Below are positions 4,777 to 7,371 of a DNA stretch of 7,371 nucleotides, piece after piece (within the stretch, counting starts at the first letter, position 1; every line of letters starts with the position of its first letter). The position numbers were made by a program, and so were the translations under genes. The notes under the pieces were generated by a model. It worked only from the letters and a program-made list of their open reading frames with translations. It searched no databases and was not told the origin of the DNA. Source of the stretch: CAYJIX01 sp964370375. GTDB taxonomy: Bacteria > Desulfobacterota > Desulfovibrionia > Desulfovibrionales > Desulfovibrionaceae. The DNA is taken from NCBI GenBank assembly GCA_964370375.1, contig CAYJIX010000087.1:1-7371 (forward strand). Reading direction: 5' to 3'.

Positions 4777-4855
4777 AACGGCATAGGACTCTTTGGTCCA
4801 TGCCGTTCTACAAAAAATATTCTGACGCCGCATACGGCCCCTTTTCAGTCACCTG
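4730..4855. repeat. inverted-end repeat element, copy 2, interrupted by a palindrome
   Basis: Two 21-bp arms (4730-4750 and 4835-4855) are inverted repeats with three mismatches. The element aligns with the reverse complement of 16-90: the arms, the AGGCrAGGAAG stretch, TCTGACnnnGCATA and the CCCCTTTTCAG arm all correspond in order. The difference is about 50 extra bases, 4767-4817, forming a near-perfect hairpin. As in copy 1, one arm reads CTC and the other CTG before AAAAGGGG, so this copy lies in the opposite orientation. It fills the space just before the ribosome binding site of the gp12-like gene. Confidence 0.75.
4767..4817. repeat. 51-bp palindrome nested in the repeat element
   Basis: TTTTTTGTAGAACGGCA at 4767-4783 is the exact reverse complement of 4801-4817, giving a 17-bp stem. 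T4784-A4800 extends it to 18 bp, then after a bulged A come four more pairs (4786-4789 with 4796-4799) and a 6-base loop. The T-run is in the 5' arm and the A-run in the 3' arm on both strands, so it cannot work as a normal intrinsic terminator. Each arm carries an outward-facing ATG followed by codons for PFYKK. Confidence 0.8.
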
Positions 4856-4859
4856 CTAA
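4800..4859 (+). other. short reading frame from the palindrome into the repeat end
   Basis: The frame MPFYKKYSDAAYGPFSVTC-stop starts in the palindrome loop side and ends with TAA at 4857-4859, directly before the AAGGA site of the gp12-like gene. Its C-terminal YGPFSVTC resembles the ends encoded by the other two repeat copies. No good ribosome binding site precedes it. It is noted as a property of the repeat and is not claimed as a proven gene. Confidence 0.15.
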
Positions 4860-4864
4860 AAGGA
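4858..4864 (+). promoter_or_regulatory. ribosome binding site for the gp12-like gene
   Basis: AAAAGGA lies 6 bases before the ATG at 4871, and its surroundings (TAAAAGGAACACA) are identical to those before the endolysin gene. It begins within 3 bases of the end of the repeat element. Confidence 0.75.
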
Positions 4865-4870
4865 ACACAC

Positions 4871-7371
4871 ATGCGTATAGCCCTTAACAACTTCACTGGC
4901 GGCGAAGTAGCCCCGTCCATGTCGGCACGTTACGATTTGGCACGGTACAAAAATTCCGTGCAGTGCATGGAAAACTTCTTGCCAAACGTACACGGCAATG
5001 TTGACCGCCGCGCCGGAACGTCCTTCATGGCTGACCTTGGCGGCGGCGTGAGCAACGATGCTGTGCTTTTTCCTTTTTCTTTTAATGAGGAAAAAGGCAA
5101 TAACTTTGTGCTGATACTGACAGATAAACTGCTTCGCGTGGCAAAATATGACGGCCTCATTGACAGCATCAACGTAGCAACGCCGTGGGATGTGGCTGAC
5201 CTGCCGCACTTATCCTTTGCGCAAGTTGGTGATATTGTTTACTTTGCGCACAAAAACTATCCCTTGCATAAGCTTATGCGTACAGGCGAAAGCCCTAACT
5301 TTACATGGAGCGTTCAAGAGGTTGTGCTCAATTCATCGCTTGACGCGCCAACGGCTCCCACTGTGACCTTTCATGAAACAGAAGCCAGCGCAGAAGGTGA
5401 GCTTTATCACACCTTGCGCTACAAGGTTGTGGCTGTGGATGTGAACGGGCAAACGTCCTTGGCTTCACCAGCTGGGGAAGTGTTGGGCAAGCATCCGTCC
5501 GATTGGGTTCTTGGCGATTATGTCAATGTGGATTTTTTGCCAGTGGCAGGAGCTGCTGAATACAACATTTACCGTGAGGAAGCCGGCTATTACGGTTTTA
5601 TCGGCGTTGCAAACAATCAAGCGTCAGGGGCCGTTACAGGCTTGCAGGTGGGTGACGATGACGCCACGATGTCAAAGTATTCTGGCAACATGACCAGAAA
5701 CGTAACGCGCAGAAAGTATATAGGCCAAGATTGGATTGAAGAAGGCGACACAACAGGTTTGCTTAGCGTTGTTGCAAACAGCCAGCAAAACGCTTTTATT
5801 CTTGGTGACGCTTTGTTTGTATGGGTTCAAAAAACAACAGTTACAACAGACCATGTTCAGCATGAATATTCTGAGCGTGATAATTATTACACCTATTGGC
5901 GTACAACCACGACAACAACCTATGAATATTTTTGGGCATTGACCGATGCTACGCCGATTACAGGCAACAAGTCGTCATATACGCTTGGCAATGCCGGCTC
6001 AAGCCCTGCTGCACCTGCTGGAACATTGGGACCGTATACCGTGTACCCTGTGTATGGTGCAGGAACGGCCTTCACCTTTACTGACAACAACTACGAGGCA
6101 GACATTGCCGACACGCCGCGCGAAGACTGGGACCCTTTTGCAGGTGGCAACAATCCGGGCATTGTGTCGTTTCATAATCAGCGCATGGTGCTGGCAGGGA
6201 CAAGTTTTAACCCCAACACCTTTTACATGTCGCGTGTGGGTGATTTTGAAAACTTTAGAAAATCGCGTCCATTACAGGAAGATGACCCTGTGGAATATGT
6301 GGTTGCATCTGGCTCGATTGACGCCATAACTTGGCTTGCCAGCTTTGGCGACTTACTCCTTGGAACCAGCGGCAGCGAATACAAGGTAAGCGGTGAATCG
6401 GGTATCATATCAGCCACAAACGTGCATATCATGGCCCAAAGCTATTGGGGCTCGGCAAACCTTTTCCCCATCATTATTGGCAACTCTGTCCTGCATGTAC
6501 AGCGTCACGGCGCACGGGTTCGCGACCTTTTTTACAGCCTTGAAAAAGACGGCTATGCAGGGAACGACCTTTCCATCATGGCACCGCACCTTTTTGACGG
6601 GCACAGCTTGCGCCAATGGGCGTACCAGCAAACGCCAAGCTCGAGCATTTATATTGTGCGCGATGACGGAACGCTTCTTGCCCTCACCTACATGAAAGAG
6701 CATGACATATGGGGCTGGAGTCGGCACACCACAAGCGGAAGAATCAGGTCTGTTGTGACCATTGCAGGTGACAGCGGCGAAGATATTTACATGGTTGTTG
6801 AGCGCACCAACAAAAACAACACGCGCTTTTACCTTGAAAAAATGGCACAAAAATGGCTGGCACCTTATGGCGTAACAGAAGCCTTCTTTGTGGATTCAGG
6901 CATCACACAGCGGCGCGACACGGCAACAGCTACCGTTACAGGCTTACAGCACCTTGAAGGGTTGGATGTGGTGGCCCTTGCAGACGGTAGCCCCGTTGAA
7001 GGCTTGACCGTCACAAACGGCACTGTTGCCCTGCCCTATGCGGCAAAGGTTGTGCATGTGGGCCTTTCGTACACGTCCTTGCTTGCTCCCATGCCCGTTG
7101 AGGGGGACGTTGAGGGCGGTACAACGCTTGGACAGGTTCGAGGCGTAGGAAAGTGTACGGTAAGGATTGAAAACTCTGTGGGCGGTCAATACGGGCCAAG
7201 CAGGGACAACATGTACGATTTCCCCTTTGTGCCTGACATGTGGGGCGAGGCTGTAACGCCTTTTTCTGGCGATATTGAGTTTATCCCAGGCGGCGGTCAG
7301 TCAAGCACACAAAGCGTATGGATTGCACAGGAAAGGCCATTGCCGTTTACTATTGCGGCGATTGTGCTGAA
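4871..7371 (+). CDS. tail nozzle protein, T7 gp12-like / tail tubular protein B type (partial, 3' end cut)
   Basis: The frame stays open for 833 codons to the window edge, so the C-terminus is missing. T7 gp12 has 794 residues; members of this broader phage family are of similar or larger size. Conserved stretches, in order: FTGGEVAPSMSARYDLARY (8-26), NVDRRAGTSFM (43-53) and LPHLSFAQVGDIVYFAHKNYP (about 110-130). A fibronectin-III-like segment (about 155-255, APTAPTVTF... and VAGAAEYNIYRE) follows. Then come NPGIVSFHNQRMVLAG (about 428-443), LLLGTSGSEYKVSG, ARVRDLFYSLEKDGYAGNDL (about 547-567) and RDDGTLLALTYMKEHDIWGW. It should form the tube below the gp11-like ring through which DNA leaves. 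It starts 6 bases after AAAAGGA and is separated from the gp11-like gene by the fibre and lysis genes. Family membership is confident; the exact subfamily is not. Confidence 0.88.
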   Translation, partial: MRIALNNFTGGEVAPSMSARYDLARYKNSVQCMENFLPNVHGNVDRRAGTSFMADLGGGVSNDAVLFPFSFNEEKGNNFVLILTDKLLRVAKYDGLIDSINVATPWDVADLPHLSFAQVGDIVYFAHKNYPLHKLMRTGESPNFTWSVQEVVLNSSLDAPTAPTVTFHETEASAEGELYHTLRYKVVAVDVNGQTSLASPAGEVLGKHPSDWVLGDYVNVDFLPVAGAAEYNIYREEAGYYGFIGVANNQASGAVTGLQVGDDDATMSKYSGNMTRNVTRRKYIGQDWIEEGDTTGLLSVVANSQQNAFILGDALFVWVQKTTVTTDHVQHEYSERDNYYTYWRTTTTTTYEYFWALTDATPITGNKSSYTLGNAGSSPAAPAGTLGPYTVYPVYGAGTAFTFTDNNYEADIADTPREDWDPFAGGNNPGIVSFHNQRMVLAGTSFNPNTFYMSRVGDFENFRKSRPLQEDDPVEYVVASGSIDAITWLASFGDLLLGTSGSEYKVSGESGIISATNVHIMAQSYWGSANLFPIIIGNSVLHVQRHGARVRDLFYSLEKDGYAGNDLSIMAPHLFDGHSLRQWAYQQTPSSSIYIVRDDGTLLALTYMKEHDIWGWSRHTTSGRIRSVVTIAGDSGEDIYMVVERTNKNNTRFYLEKMAQKWLAPYGVTEAFFVDSGITQRRDTATATVTGLQHLEGLDVVALADGSPVEGLTVTNGTVALPYAAKVVHVGLSYTSLLAPMPVEGDVEGGTTLGQVRGVGKCTVRIENSVGGQYGPSRDNMYDFPFVPDMWGEAVTPFSGDIEFIPGGGQSSTQSVWIAQERPLPFTIAAIVL

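Noticed and set aside
4767..4817. Strong intrinsic terminator before the gp12-like gene
   Set aside because: The stem is strong, but the T-run lies in its 5' arm on both strands and no T-run follows the 3' arm, so the required U-tract is missing.
16..4855. Diversity-generating retroelement (template/variable repeat pair)
   Set aside because: The repeats are intergenic, there is no reverse transcriptase, and no A-specific substitution pattern or copy lies in the fibre C-terminus.
5511..6695. Several reading frames of 60-146 codons overlapping the gp12-like gene
   Set aside because: They are shadows in other frames of a continuous, well-conserved tail protein, with no start signals of their own.

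Overview
This window looks like part of the morphogenesis and lysis region of a short-tailed (podovirus-type) phage or prophage. All confident genes lie on the + strand and are tightly packed. They match known phage families: a T7 gp11-like tail tubular protein A, a tail fibre with a T7 gp17-like N-terminus, a metallo-endolysin of the M15 family, a three-transmembrane holin of the GTA type, and the first 833 residues of a large tail nozzle protein of the gp12-like type. The genes have balanced base composition (roughly half G+C, by eye). The host cannot be named from sequence alone. The C7/G7 hairpin repeats resemble dispersed chromosomal repeats common in deltaproteobacteria and cyanobacteria, which hints at a long-resident prophage in such a host (for example a Desulfovibrio-type bacterium); this is inference only.

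Layout. Bases 1-16 may be the last codons of an upstream gene. Bases 16-568 hold no convincing gene but are rich in repeats: a 75-bp element with inverted ends (16-90), a small hairpin (144-160), a C7/G7 hairpin with a second G7 run (164-201), a 13-bp inverted repeat (212-224 with 272-284), a 12-bp palindrome (375-386) and a 72-bp-period repeat with two GNRA-loop hairpins (391-513). Next comes a compact operon: tail tubular A (569-1198), tail fibre (1185-2579), a fibre-associated small protein (2588-3073), a 29-residue membrane peptide (3086-3175), a conserved small phage protein (3172-3432), an XhlA-like coiled-coil/membrane protein (3442-3648) and the M15 endolysin (3665-4066). A 189-bp intergenic stretch (4067-4255) precedes the holin (4256-4642). 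A 228-bp intergenic stretch (4643-4870) with a nested palindrome precedes the gp12-like gene (4871 to the window end).

How it works together. The gp11-like and gp12-like proteins are expected to form the gatekeeper ring and the nozzle of a short tail, with the fibre attached at their interface. The M15 peptidase has no signal peptide, so it would need a holin to reach the cell wall; two holin-like candidates are present (3442-3648 and 4256-4642). I recognise no spanin gene.

The most unusual signal is a repeat family with ends of the form CAGGtggCTsAAAAGGGG (s = C or G). It occurs as a full copy at 16-90, an inverted full copy at 4730-4855 interrupted by a 51-bp near-perfect palindrome, and a single end at 4067-4091. 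One end type in all three copies encodes a similar short peptide finishing in PFS-x-x-C-stop. The copies sit exactly at phage gene boundaries: one abuts the endolysin stop codon and one abuts the ribosome binding site of the gp12-like gene. They look like small mobile or palindromic repeats inserted between phage modules.
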